From Prunella strophiata (taxonomy: Eukaryota > Chordata > Aves > Passeriformes > Prunellidae), in NCBI GenBank assembly GCA_036583965.1, contig JAZBQD010000013.1, positions 3,822,144 through 3,886,143 of the forward strand: a DNA stretch of 64,000 bases, in the 5' to 3' direction. How positions within the stretch are numbered: position 1 is the first letter of the stretch; each line of letters starts with the position of its first letter. Both the position numbers and the translations under genes were made by a program. Under the pieces are notes generated by a model. That model was not told the origin of the DNA, did no database searches, and saw only the letters and a list, made by a program, of their open reading frames with translations. Positions 1 through 14,000 of this stretch are shown here, piece after piece.

Positions 1-1016
1 ATTAGTTACTAGATAAAGCACTTTGAAAAAAATTATTTCCAGCATAAAACATAAATGTTTGTAACTTCATTCCTGTACACCTAAGAATACAACTGATCTA
101 CCCATAAAATAATGCCAAAAGACAAATAATTATTTCCTCTGATAAGCCCTTCTAAATTTCACAGTACTCTTGGAAGTAGAAAGGTGCCAGATGGATGGAA
201 CAGACTTTGTGGGTGGAACACCTTCAGAGAAGTTGCTTCAGAAGCAAATTGGTTTTAAAAACCGAAGTTTTCATATTTTGGGCAAGATTCAACTTGTAGC
301 AGAGGACATGGCTTTGGAGAGTTCAGTCGAAAATCCAATAAATTCTGAGTATTTGAACAGCCTTTGATCTTTTTTCTCCTTTTCAGATACCATTTCCTCA
401 AGGCTGTCTTCCCTGGCATGTCTGTAATCCGGAACAGCACCTCCTCAGCACCATCCCTCAGCACAAAATGTAACAACACCCCCAAAATCCATGAACTTGT
501 GCCAGCTTTCTCATCACCTCTGCCACAGGAGCAGCATGGAACAGAGTGACACTGACAGGACTGGTTATTTTGTTGTGGGTTTTTTTGTGGCTTTTTTTTT
601 TTTTCTTTTTTTTAATTACACACATTGTATTTTTAAAAAATATTAGAAGAAACCTGACTCGGATACTCCAGGGTCAGGGAATTTTCAGTCTGCTTTGTTC
701 ATGACACTTATTTGGTTTTGTTTTCCAGAAGCAGCTGAGTGTTGCCAGCAGCCAGGTATCATTAGCTGTCCCCTGATGACACAATTAATTCAAATTAAGA
801 GTCTGTCAGGCTCGCTCCCGCTGAGGAGGGTGGGCGGGAGCCGAGCCCTCAGGTTTCAATGACCACGGGCACGGGCTGGAGACGTTTAACCGCAATCATT
901 TAAAGTCTTTAACGCCACAGAGATGGAAAATTTGTTCTCTCAGGCGCGACATTTCCTTTTCTGTCTCTCGCCAGTGAATTACTAAAATATGAATATAGAT
1001 CTAATATCTATATTCA
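1..1016. other. Intergenic, no gene recognised
   Basis: No coding exon is recognisable here. The stretch holds a T-rich run at about 588-613 and a GC-rich inverted repeat at 809-820/835-847. Between about 740 and 960 there is a block rich in homeodomain-type ATTA/TAAT cores that looks like conserved non-coding DNA. An 11-bp inverted repeat at 990-1000/1006-1016 abuts the LTR that follows. The two short open frames at 170-367 and 364-549 have no recognisable protein content and are probably chance. Confidence 0.6.
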
Positions 1017-1019
1017 ACT

Positions 1020-1570
1020 AGGACGGACAAAGACTCTCTAACAACTTAATGTTAGAAAGTGTATGTTTATTGCAGCGCTGGGTAGTGCGTGGGATCTTCC
1101 CAACCCGCACTGCGAGTTGTATCGATCATTACAAAGCCTTTTATTTACAACAGTGTTGAATATACAAAATAGAAATGCATATTCATACCCCTGTCACTTC
1201 CTCTGCCCCACTTCCCATGCAAATTGGAAGAAAGGCTATTAAGTATGTGTAGTTTGTTCCCTGAAATGGGTCGGGGGTCCCTTTTGGGGAGGGGTCTCCA
1301 AAAATGAGCAAGTAAAAAGAGTCTTCCTCGCTCTGACCTTTCTACCTTTTCGCTTACGTGACAATTAAACCCCCCTGCGTGACAAAACTCAATCCCCCTG
1401 CTTCCTTATGTTCAATGGGTGAGGAAGTCTGTTCTCCATGATATTGACAAGTAGTGAGAAATGGTGTCCGGGTAGCCTATCTAAGCCTGGCTTCTGCTAC
1501 CTCTAAACAAAAGCTTATCTTTCTACTTTAGCTAACTCAGCAACCATTGTCTTAGAATCTTCATTTCTTT
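1020..1570 (-). mobile_element. Endogenous retrovirus LTR, probably solo, minus orientation
   Basis: Read on the minus strand, the block has the order expected of an avian LTR: a U3-like stretch, a TATA-like AAATAAAAGG (1137-1148), a short GC-richer R segment, and a polyadenylation signal AATAAA (1071-1066). It ends shortly after in a CA dinucleotide near 1050, or slightly further on near 1020. The opposite edge, near 1560-1570, is not resolved. No gag, pol or env frame lies next to it and no second LTR is seen, so it is best read as a solo LTR left by recombination. Target-site duplications could not be identified, so both ends are approximate. The family assignment is inferred from layout, not from a library search. 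Confidence 0.65.
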
Positions 1571-2042
1571 GAAACCAATGTCTCACCAGCAAGCTCTACC
1601 AAGCTCTGGGGAAAGGGAAAGAGCTGTGAGCGGCCCGGCCTCCCTCAGGGTGCGGTCCCTCCTCCATGCCCTCCCCTCAGGCCCTGAGGGTGATTCCATC
1701 TCCTTCCTCCGGGAAACAGAAGGGAAAAACTTCTTTTCCTCAATATTATCTGTCATTACAGCGGCATGAATTGGGAAGGTGCAATCCGAGCTTAAAACGG
1801 GACGTAATTATAGAACAGTAGAACTCTCTGTTTTTAATTTGCTGCGCAGTTATAAAACCAGGAAACATTGCTGGAGTGTCTCGTTTGTTAAACTCAACAA
1901 TACATTATTGTGACAATCTGAACAGTCTTTGCAGCTTGGGTGTTGGTGGGGGCTTTTTTTTTTTTTAGTGTTTTCAACTTAAGAAGATTTTCATTATAGC
2001 TCATCTAATTTGCTTCAAGCCTGTTGCAGTGATCATTTCCTG

Positions 2043-2047
<5 letters not shown>

Positions 2048-2077
<30 letters not shown>

Positions 2078-2098
2078 GAAGAAGAAGAAGAAGAAGAA
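2048..2098. repeat. Poly(A) plus (GAA)n microsatellite
   Basis: A run of about 26 A residues passes directly into about eight GAA units. Shorter A runs follow at about 2130-2148 and 2432-2450. A 151-codon lysine-rich open frame crosses this stretch, but it is a translation artefact of the repeats. Confidence 0.95.
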
Positions 2099-2099
2099 G

Positions 2100-5000
2100 C
2101 TCATACAACTCCATATGCATGAGACAATAAATAAAAAAAAAAAAAAAAAGTTATGCATGAGACATCATCATAAAGTGAGATTACACAAGGAAATGACCCG
2201 AAAGTTTGCAGTGGGAATGATGATGGTGGTTTTTGAGGACTGGAATGGGGCAGCTGCAGGTGCGAGGGAGGCAGCCAGGCTGCAGTGCTGCTGCAGCAGG
2301 TGGAGCTCGATGCCCTCTGATCGGCCAGGACTCGACTCCCAAGGAGCTGGAGGCGACCAGAGCTCAAGGGAACCCCTGGCATTCCTGCTCCCTGCCTCAA
2401 ACAACTCCTCCCGTGATCTCCTCATCTCTAGAAAAAAAAAAAAAAAAAAAATTACAGGCTCCTGAAGTATTTTTGGATTAAAAAAAAATAAAATATTCTT
2501 TCTGTCAAACCCCTCTTCTGTAGACTCTTGATTTCACCCTAATTCCCAAATACTTCCACTTTCTCTTCTAGATAATTTTGGAGGTTAAAAATGGCTCAAT
2601 TCTGACAAATCCATCCTTTTGTTAACATTATCCCCGTGTCACACACCTGCCATCTTTGCAGATGTCATTCTGTAAGTTTTGAGATTTTTCCAATTTTTTT
2701 GTTTGTTTGTTTGTTTAAGCTGTGGAAGAACCTGTTTCCTCTGAATTAATGATGTTTTTTCATTCTGGGTAACTCATTAAGTTTATATGTTGTGTCAAAA
2801 CTAGCAGATTGACACACCTATTGAACTCTTCTTCCTGATAATATATCACTCAGCCAGGAGTATTATGATAACATTTGCAAACCGAATGTGTTTTGATGAA
2901 AATAAAACAGCACAGCCTCATCACCAGCCAACATTTAGTCACCCAAATGCAAGACTGAACTCAAAAAAATGTGGTTTTTGATTTTATGAAAATGTTTAGG
3001 CAGCTTTTGTAAAGCACCACATACAGAGATGGCTGCTGCAGTTCTGCAGGCAGGATTCTGAATGTTGAATTTTAAAGTGTTCTAGCCAAACACTCAGGAA
3101 TTTTTTTCCCCCTGTTTCCTCTTTTATTGCTGCTGCTCAATACTGACCCATCCTGCCCTCTCACTAGAAAGTGGGAACACAGAACAGACACCAGGACCAA
3201 AAGAGAATTTCAATTAAACACAAGAGGCTCCAAGACAAAGGACGTGACAAGGAATAGACTGCAGAAAATTTAGATTTCTTTCAGAGCAACACTATTTTAG
3301 TGCTTAGGGAAAAAAAAAAAAAAAGGAAAAAAGCCACAACTAAATCTGCACAAAGACAAGACACCTGATTTGTTGAGGCTGTGCTGTGCCATATCAATAA
3401 TGCAAAGCACTTTGCAGCTGAGGATCTCAGTTGCCAAGGGGAGCACTTGGTAGGAGCTGCTGCAGCAGCTTCCACCCTGCTGCTCTGGTCAGAACAGCAC
3501 CAGCACCCACGGAAAGGGGCCTCATCCCTCTGTTCTTCCATGGCAGTTTTAATGAGTAAAGCATTTCCAGTCCTCCTGGGTGTCCCTCTGCACTCCAATG
3601 AACATGTTACTGTCAGTGGAGACACATCAGCCAAATGGAAGGAGACAGCTCAGAAGTCAGACAAAGGTTGCCTGCTAGTGAGAGCATGAGGAGGAAACTC
3701 AGAATAAATAGATTCAATTTCATCTCTGTCAGGAATTTCCTCTGACACCCTAAATAAAACATTTAGCACCTTATCCCAGCTAGCAGAGGCCTTTTCTTGA
3801 CTGTGATGAGTTCCACAGCTCATTGTGCCTCCACTTCCTGTGCCTGGAATGGGAAATAAACACTTCTCTTCCATAAACATCCACAAAGCATTCTGATATT
3901 ATGGATATCAGTAAAAGCATTCTGATATTATGGATATCATGGAAAGCACCTGTACAGAAAAAAAACCCCTGTTTTCATAGCAAAAACCATCTTGAATATC
4001 TTGGTACTGTTTATTCCATCCATGTGCTTCCATTTCTCACACTCCTGTGAGAAATCTTTTTATTTTCTTGTCTCTAAGGACTATTTACTAATTCTGACAA
4101 GGTTGGTAAGTTTTGTAAAATAATTGGATCAAATTAATCATAGTTGCAATATTATTGCTATCAGTGCATTTACCCTACAGTAACTTTGAACCCTTTAAGC
4201 AACTACATAATTTGATCTGCCATCTTTGTAGTCTTTGTAAACTCTTTTCATTCAGATGGTTTAAAAATTTTAAAATGTTTCCTTGGAAGTCAATACAAAT
4301 AAGGAAGAAAAAAAAGTTTCCACTTAGGTATGACATCTCTCTGTACCACCTATCTTTGTCTTCTGTTTCTGTCCTTTATGTGGTCTTTGGACATTGTGCC
4401 TGTAATTAGATATTTGCAACCCTCCCAAAGCCCTTTATGCACATTTTTGGTTGCTTACTGGCAATGACCATGTTGCTCAGCATTAGCTAATGTTTCTAGA
4501 TATTTTTCCCCTACTTAAGTCAAAATTACAAATCTTCTTGCCAAATCTCCCAGAATACCAAATGTCCCAAAGCCATATTCAATTGCCAAAAATCCATTCT
4601 ACTAGGAATTAATGCAATCACTGTTGAACAGAAAAGAAGAAAACCCCATCTGCACCATAATACTGCTCACTTCCCCCTTGCTATTAGAGTTCAAAATAGA
4701 TTACAAAAGTGCTGAAAGGAACCCTTCAGGCACAAAGGACACTCAGAAAGCAGGAACATCCATAAACATCTTTTAAAAAAAATTGGTTTCTTACTTCTTC
4801 TAGTCTAACACAGGATTTCTTATTACAATGTTATGCTAAAAACATGAGAGTTCATGAACCAAGGCAGGAGTACCTAATAAAATTATCAGATCGATATCTG
4901 CTACAGCACAGACTCTCTATTCAATCCAAAAGCAGCAAACAAAAAAGGAACATGTTATTCTGTTTTATTTCAGAGTGAGAGCAAAGTTAATTTGAAAAAG

Positions 5001-8000
5001 AATTGGGGGAAGACACAGCTGGAGAGCAGAGTTTCCAGCCTCAGGAAATTCAAGGAAATGTAATTGAGAACAAATTATCTCTTTAATTACTTTTGACCAA
5101 ATCAATAAGAAGCATGGAATAAAGAGGATGATGGCTGCCACCTGGTAGAGGACTAAGAACACCAAAGTTGAAAAGTAACACAAAACTAAAACACAGCTGT
5201 GGTAAGGACAATCAGAACACTTCTCTTACCAAATGGAAAGAAAAAAAAAAAAAAAAGGAAAAAAGAGAAAGAAGAGTGTGAAGGGTATTAGCTTGATAAA
5301 CAAACAGTGAATGCAGAAGTTAGTGATTGTTTTTGGTTACTTCTCACTGTTCTCAGCTGTGAAGACTGTTAATGCTTCACTATTTTGTCCACTCCCAAAA
5401 TATCCCATCATTACTCAGGACTCAGAAAGAAGAATCCCCAAGACCTCTTGTTTCCTCCTGAATCTTCTCCCATGCTGGCTTTTATTTACCAAACACCAAT
5501 GTAGGAATTCTTTACTGTTTGAGCTCAAGGCAAACACTTATTCTTGTCAGTGTGTTAATAAACCAGAGCAAGATCTTACCTCTCCCTTGGCTTGGTTCCC
5601 AGGTCTGAGCAGGAGCACTCACACCCAGAGGTCATGTGTGTGTAGCTAAGCAGGGCTGGATGGGACAGAATCCTCTGGAGGGGCTGCAGGGGCTGCACTG
5701 GCATCCAGCAGCAAAGACTCCCAGCCTATCTTTAATCATTAATTAATAATACATGATCCCCATTCCCAGAGCAGTTCAGCACCTTTAAGACATTAATCCT
5801 CACAGCAGCAGTCTGGCATTTTCCTCTTTGTCTCGCTGAAGAATGAGGGTGGAACAGGACAAGTGCCTTGTCCTGGCTATTCCAAGCAGGGCAGTGAACC
5901 CAAAACCTCCATCTCGGCATGGAAGCCCTGGATCCTCTCACAGAGCCTGACTGAATGTTCCAGCATTTGTCACTGTCACTGGGGAACGTGTGAGGAGGCA
6001 AATTGCTGAACCTCCTCCTCTCTCCTCAACCACGCTTTACTTTAACATTCCACAACTGTTCTTCCTGTGGCTGCTGGGCACTGGGGTTAGAGCAGATTTC
6101 AGATGTGCTGTCGACACCTCGCCCTCTGCCTTTTTCTCTTTCTTATCACAACTCCTTGGGGACCTTAAGATCTTCAGTGTTTCAAACAGTTTCTTTAAAA
6201 GTCTTGGCACCTATATGTGAGCAGGAAAATGTGTTCATTTTATGGGCTGAGTAAATGAAATTTCACTCTGATGTGACCTTTGCTTGGATTTTTTTTTCTT
6301 GAAGGGAAGCAGAGTGGTCATTTTCCATCTCCAGAATCCTGCATCTACATTCACAGCACACATGCTGGGATGGCTGGCTCAGCTGATCTGTTCACCAGCT
6401 CCTCACGAGGTGTCTGACAGTGATCATCTGCTTTATCCTCTTCACAGTATAGCTGCGAGATGAAATTCTAGCAGAAACTAAATTTTACAGCACCAACAAG
6501 CTGGCCTGTAACTGAGCACTAACTTTTATAGGTCCTTCACACAGGGATCAAACCTGCAAATGGAGAATCTTTGTTGTCCAAAACCACAGTCACACTAGCC
6601 AGAATTTTAAAATAATTGAAAATTTGATATTACAAGACAATTTTTCCCCCCTAGCAGTATACATCTTACAGTTTTTGCATAGGTCTTACCAAAGTGCAGA
6701 CATGCCTAAAACATAATTAATTTTTCAGTGAAACAGAGCTGACTTCTACTACAAGTACCATCCTTGACCCAGAAAAAAAACCCCTCAGAAAGATGAGCTA
6801 CTTCCTATTTCACTGTCAGACATATAATGGGAAAAAAAATTATCCAAGTGCCTACACAATGCAGACAATGCAGTGAGACTTGCTATGTAGCCTGAGGTGA
6901 AAGAAAGGAGCTTTGGAGTCCTTTTTGCTGTAAGCTGCTGTATCCCACTTAGCGAGTAAATGGATTTCTGGCCAAAGCCATTGTCATCACTGAGCCCATT
7001 CCCACAGAAAAGCATTCCCTGAGAGGTCCTGGGAGCAGCCATGAACCACCCCACTGGTTTTGTCCATAAATAGAAAAACTCATTCTGCAAACAGAAATGA
7101 ACATTTTACAGAAGAGCTAAAAATCATTTTAACCCCCAACAACAAAGAAAAAACATATTAAAAAGATACAATGACAGGCTTCCTGGAATAACTGTCTCAA
7201 ACAACAGCTGGCCAAGTATGACAGATTCACACAGAAGAAAGAGCTGGCTGTGCTTTGTAACAGACATCATTTCAAACCCAGATCTCAGAACTCCCTTGAT
7301 CCAAAGAAAAGTTCTTTTAGTTGGCTTAGGGGCAGGAAAACTATTGGTAGAACGAACAACTAATGATGGTTAAATTCACCTCTGGAAGGAACTGGGGGTG
7401 CAAAACCAGCCCTGTAAGCAGAACACACATCCTTTTAAAAGGATGCAGTTTTCTCATCACATCCAGATAGACAATATCCTAATGCACAAATTACAGATTC
7501 TCTCCTAGAAGAGCACAGGCAGATGAATCAGAATCTCTCAGCAGATTGGCAAGTACAAAATTTGTTTGGTGTTACTCTGCATGCAGTGATATACCTAAGG
7601 TCACACTGCAGCCCTCCATATGGAGGAGTTAGACAACAGGAATAATGTAGTAGGATCATTATGGAATTTATCAAATTACTTTTTGTCTATCAAAACTTCA
7701 ACTCCTACATTTATTTTTCACACTGTCTAATCTTTTTGAGATTCTAAACCTATTTCAAAAATGCAGATGATTGAGTTTGTATAATGAGAAATTTAATGAC
7801 CTGTAAATTGAGTGCATCTGCCAGCCCTAAAAAAAGTCATCTTTTCACCATGTGCACATCCCAATATGGGTCTGATGGTTCCACTGTTACTTTTCCAGGC
7901 ATCCACTCCTGTTGCCTCTTTAAAACAAATGTACATTTTGGGATGTAAGTTGAAGACTAAGAATATTAAAATGCTTAAATATTTCTTATAATATTTTTCT

Positions 8001-11000
8001 AATAACACTTTGTAGAGAAATACATTCTGTAAGTAAACTGAAAATAGAGAGTTTGCAAACAAAAAGATAAGCAAATTCTGAGCCACTGTTTAGTTTCACT
8101 CAAGCGTATTTTTGTCAAAGGGTCAAGTTCTGTGCTGGAATAAAAATCCTGATTGAATATGTATTTTGACAGGGATGAATATGATCCATATTGCAACAGC
8201 AGAATGAGTGTGTATCCAAAGACTGGCTGGCACCAACTCCATCCACAGTAAACATGAGACAGATGTACATGTCAAGAAAAAGATCTTAGTGGCTACGTTT
8301 TATGCAAGATTACAGAGCATCCTTTAATCCTGATACAAACTCCAAATCACCCTTCACAGCTATGCATACAGAATGTGCTTTAAATGTAACACGCAGAACA
8401 CAATTTAAATGTAACATACAGAACTCAAAATGACATCTCTTTATTATGTGTTTGTAATTTACATTAAAACTTCAGCATTCAGGCACACACATCCAGGCTG
8501 GACATTGGTTTATATTTGTTAACATTCTGGCCTAGATTTGTTTGGTTTACTGCAAACAAAGCCCTACCTGTGACTTTAAAAATATTAGTATTTAGGTACT
8601 ACCCTACACTCCTCACAAGTGACACTCAGTCCAAACTGCTAAAGGTCTGACACATAAAAAAGGGAATAATCCCCAGTAAGCTTGCCTTTCTGAAGGACAG
8701 CTATTTTGAGCAGCAGTTTGTGATGGCCTGCCAGCTGCACACACAGCCTGCCTTGCATCTGTGGCCCATTCTCTGTGAGCATTGCCTTTGTTTTGATTTC
8801 CTAGTTTGTGTCCCATTAGTTTTAAGGCTGGATGTCACAGTGCCATTAAATCACTGTTTTCCAGCAGCGGTGTCTCCCAGCTGACCTCAGAGCAAAGGCA
8901 CAAAGACTTGATGTCTCTCCACTTTCTCTGACAAGCCAGGGGTGCTGAGAGCCTCCAGCTCACACAGCAAACATGCTCTGACTCACCACACACCAACCCA
9001 GATCTCACACAGATAATCAAAATGAGCATTAATTTACGAGAACAGCTCAAAGTGCAAATACCTGAAGGGAAAAAATTACATACACAGTATTTCACTGAGA
9101 GCAGCTTCTCAAAAGGGAAGGATTCGAATACTGCTGATGAGCTAATGGAAACAGCAAAGTGACTGCTTGGAAAAGGTTTTTAGGGGGTTGGTTTGGGGTT
9201 TTTTTTTAATGTTGTTATCTGCTTTCACTAAGAGATGAAGCGAGCTCACTATCAGCAACAGTGATTTCTGACTGTCAGACAACAAAGCTAAACGAATTTT
9301 GTGCTTCTGAGCTTTTAGAAAAAGTCAGAAAAACCCAAAACAAACTAGAGCTTTCATCTGATGAACCTGGACAGGGATCACTAGGATCCTGCCAAGGTTT
9401 AATTTCTCATTTTTCATGGATTAACATCATTGTTTATATAGTTCAGGCTGTTGCATAGTGACAGAGGCTCTAAACAGGGTGACAAGAAACAAACCCAACC
9501 AAACAAATAACAACTCCAAGATGCAGCAATGCCTCTGATGGGTGTTTAGAATGAGCTTATTTTACAGAAATCCACCTATGATCTTCCCCAGCACTGGCAG
9601 CAGTTGTGGAGTAGAGCTTGGGGGGGATGAGGAGCCTCCAGTGATGTACAGCTGCCTGCACAGAGGAGTCAGCTCCCTGAACTGTGATGAGCAATTTGTC
9701 TCACAGCTTTGATCCACTGTCACTTTAGCTGACAGCTGACTCCAGGAATTAATTTCTAACATTTCAGGGTAACCTAGTAAAAAAAAAAATGGAAGCAGTG
9801 CATGGTAGATATCTGTAGATAACCTATCACCTGCTGCAGGTGTTGAGAGCAAAGTTAAATATCTCCTGTTACAGCACAAAAGCTCTCAATTCCTTGAGCA
9901 CATAAATACATAACCCTACCCTAGGCAAAGTATCAACAAAGTAAAGCAGAATAAAGGACAAAATTTTTTAACCATATGTTCTAAGCTAATACTGTGTTGG
10001 TCCTACGTATGTGAGAGGCTTCCTGAGTGGAAGAGCAGATCCTTTATTCCAACTCTGTGCCCACTGGAAAAGGACATCAGTTCCATCACAATGGAATTGG
10101 ACTAGAATGTGTTTGGGGTTTAATTACAAGACAGTTGCTATAGAGTTTTAATTATGTTGCTAATGTGATAAGTGCACTGCATGAAAGCCATAAATATTTC
10201 TCACTCTGGCTGAACTGATCAACACCAAATAGAGCAGCAAATAGAGGCTTTGGAAGTCATTTAGGAAGGGAATATAAACCCTCGTTAAGTTCAGCCCTAC
10301 TGTTACACTGTCATTATGCTGCAGATGGATCACAAACCCTCTGTTTCAGCATCTTTTGGGCAAAAATCTTTGTCATTAGCAAACTGACACTGAGTTGTGG
10401 CTTCAGGTGGTCATGCTTGGCCATTATGAGCTGAAGGCAGTCACACCATTCTTCACCAGCCAGTGAACCTGCTGAGGTCGTGACACCTGCAAGAAGGTAC
10501 TGATCCTTAGAGCTCTCAGTGAGCAACCTCTGGTCCTTTCCTGGTTCCTGTTCCCCTGTATCCAGGCAGGAGGTGACAGGAGAGGAAAACTGCTGGCCCA
10601 CAAATACACAAGTTGAATTCATCCACAATTCAACCAACAATAACATGTAAAAGTCTTATTCTGACAGTGTCAGACAGGACAGGTTTGGCTTCCTGCCATT
10701 AACTCCCCCATCATAAAGGCAGAAGTTTGTTCTTTAGCTTTAGGCCCTAGTTGTGAGATAACTTCATTTATTCTTAAATGAAATAGCTCTCCAAAAAGCA
10801 GGGTAAACAATGAGCCCTGAGGATCAATTGTTACCTAATAAAGCTGTGAGTCTTCCTCTATCTGAACTGGGAGCTATCAGGTTCAAGGGATACAAGCACT
10901 ATCACTGAGAGCAGAAGTCAAAACCACTGGATTCCTGAAGCACTGGGAAGGAAATGTTGACAAACACTGGGACTAAATGATGCCACCTGGACAGATGAGG

Positions 11001-14000
11001 ATCCTCAGCATGGCAGACAAATGAGGCTCTCTGATCACTGTTGTACCTGCAGAGGAGAAATGAACCAGCGAGGCCAAAACTATTGAAGTAAATACACTTC
11101 AGACTGAAGGACTGCAGTCCAAGAGCTGCTCTAACAGATGAAGAATGATATGATTTCACCCTCCCAGCAGTACCACAGGCTTTAGCTCAAGGCCAAAGAC
11201 ACAGCAGAGAGCACACAGTGACCAGCATTGGCTTCAGTGGGTTCTGGAACCTGCTGCAACCTGACTTTAATTGCAGAAGAGAAAATATTACAAATAACCC
11301 TAACAGCCTTGCAATCTCCTTATTTCAAACACATGGGTTGTTATATGCAGCCTGATGTAACACAGCTAGAATGTGTCTTTTATGAGTAAGGAAACTCAGG
11401 GAAAAGTCAGAGTCATTCTTCAAAAGGGAAGATTTGTAATGGATGCAGTGTATGAATGAGCCATTATGAATTTACATAGGTCATATCAGCTTTATGAAGC
11501 ATCTTTTAACCCTTAAATGAAAGTGAGTAGGTGTGAATGAAGTGAAATGCTCACAGACCAAAATCTAGCAGTGTTTCTCTTGGAGAACTGTGCCTTACTC
11601 CACGATTACTGCTCTGAGGTTGATAGACAGGCACATAAAATATCTCGGTCCTCCACGCCAAGAAGGATTGTGAAATCTGTCCTTTCTGCCCATTAGATTA
11701 GCAGAGAGGATGCCTAAACCTTTTAGCAGCAAGTCATTGAGGAATTAAAGTTAAAACCTTCCTCTTAATACACCGGAAAAAACAGGTCCAGGCTACAGTA
11801 CTTGGAACCACGTCACAGCCCAGATTTCACAGTCAACACAAAGCAGCTCCTTCAAAACAGATGGAATGCAAAGCAACGTTAAACCCTCACTCCCCATACC
11901 AGGCTTTTGAGCTCTTAACGTACAGAGTAAGTTACAGCTGCCTAATTAACTTGCCTATTGCCCCCTAAAAATACTTTCTATCTTAGCTCTCCTTCTGTGC
12001 AAACAGCATAATGTTAATTTAATGGAAAGGTCACATTATAGTACAAGGAAGGGAGTGACATTACCATTGTGTCCTTCTCTCCCTGCTCACAGTCCTCCCC
12101 CTACTGCTGCCGTGCATGCAAGGCATTTCCTATAAACATTTCATGAATAATGAGAAACCATCTATCCAGGGAAAGTGCTGCCTTCCACCACTTGCCTGTT
12201 GCACATCATTCTGCAGTCTCAAGGAAAGCAAAACACCACCCACTTGATTGTACACAAATGGGTTTTCCTCTGCAAGCCAAACTCAAGATTTAATTATTAC
12301 TGCTTTCCTTGTCACTCCTGAATGCCTTCATTCACTTTGCCCACACAAGGCAATATTCCAATCCAAGAACATGTTTCAAAGTTTTTTGCATGTGGAGTAA
12401 GTTACCCTGAAACTCATTTTCTTTATGAGGGGAATGATTCCTCATAAATGCCATGCTGTGGTTGGGGGGCAATTAGCAAGGTGTCCCAGCTAAACTTCAG
12501 CTTGCTTCAGCTGCTGTCTGCTCACTGAATCTCACCTCTCCTTTTCAGCTGGATCCATCATTCTTCATCATTTTCTACCCTGCTCTCTCAGGTAGCTTTG
12601 CTCTGCTCTGTTGGCCACAGTTAACCAGGGATGGCTGATGTGACCTCTACATTCAGCCTGCAAGGTGCTTTTGGCATTGTCTGGGGCAAAACTGATCTAT
12701 GATTCTTCTTAGAAACTATCACAACCCAGCCTCTATCTACAAATCTAGTCCTGCACTTCTTTATCAGTTCTGGTTATTTTTCTTGGAATATAAAAGTCTC
12801 CACATTGATCATGTTCCCCTGCCCCTAATTAAGCAATTAGCATTTCCTGCTAGTGATCACAGAGCAGTTGCTGAGTTCTGTGTATGCAAAAGAGCTCGAC
12901 TTTCCCTCCTGAAACATTTTCTTAACATTTCAGCTATGCACACATTCATTCCAGACATAATTCCACTGAACACGACATTAGAGAAATCCACCAGTGTCTA
13001 GTAAGATCAGCATTAACATTCCTTTGTGCTGAGTGACACAAAGGAACCAGAAGCTCATCCATAAATTACCAAGTGTTAACCTTACTGTCCAGTACAAGCT
13101 CTGAATTGAACCTACCCAGGAAGAGCAACTACCATTTATTTCTTACATAGAACTTCTAGTCAAATATGAAAGGGTTTTTTTCCCCCATTCTCACCCAAAA
13201 ATAGCCATTCCATGCAGTGTTTACAGTTACCAAAAGTCATTTTTAGCTGCCACACTGCAGCTGGGGGAGCAGCAGATTCTCCAAACACAGGAAATAGTTT
13301 ATTGCCTTCAGAGCATTTGTATGCTCCATTTCAGAGAAAGAGGCACTAAACCTGTTAGAAATCTAGTATTTTGAATATTCACTGCTCTGTGTAACCTTTG
13401 TAGTGCACTTCCCTGCTGCCCCAGGCAGGATATTGCAGCTCAATTCCCAGAGCCAGGTGAGCTCTGAGGACAGCTCAGCTTTAATCACAGCAGTTAATGC
13501 ACCATGACTGGACCAGCAGCCTGACATTTGGCAAGTTTGCTGAAACCTTCATAACAATGCATTATTACATTTGATATGCCTCCCTTAATTCATTATGGAA
13601 GCAGCCTTTAGGAACAGAAATTGAACTTTTGGAATTGATTAGACTGTTTTGAGCTTTAATAGCACAGATATTGTGGGGTCCTTCCTGGGTAGCTGCTGTT
13701 TCACAGATATGTCAAACTAATTTGGTGTTCATAGACCCTTTATTTTAATAGAACATAACATTTTCACCTCGTTAGGCTCAGGTCAGGAGTACCACCTTGC
13801 ATTTTATATTCATGTTAGACAGTAAAACTAACACTTAACCAAATAAAAAAGGCCCATTCTTAAAACCATAGCTCCATAAATGTGAGCCCCATCTCGACTC
13901 TGATTTTTATCACCATTTTTGTTTCACACTCTAAAAGACAAAGCAAAACACTAACAGGAAAAGCCAAGAGCTCAGGATCACAAAGCTTTTTGCTATAATA

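Noticed and set aside
2010..2465. 151-codon lysine-rich frame
   Set aside because: It is a translation of A runs and GAA repeats.
10314..10646. Possible exon on the minus strand (LIMAKHDHLKPQLSVSLLMT)
   Set aside because: A CTTCTTGCAG acceptor-like site precedes it, but no convincing donor follows and I cannot match it to CCDC60 or any other expected neighbour.
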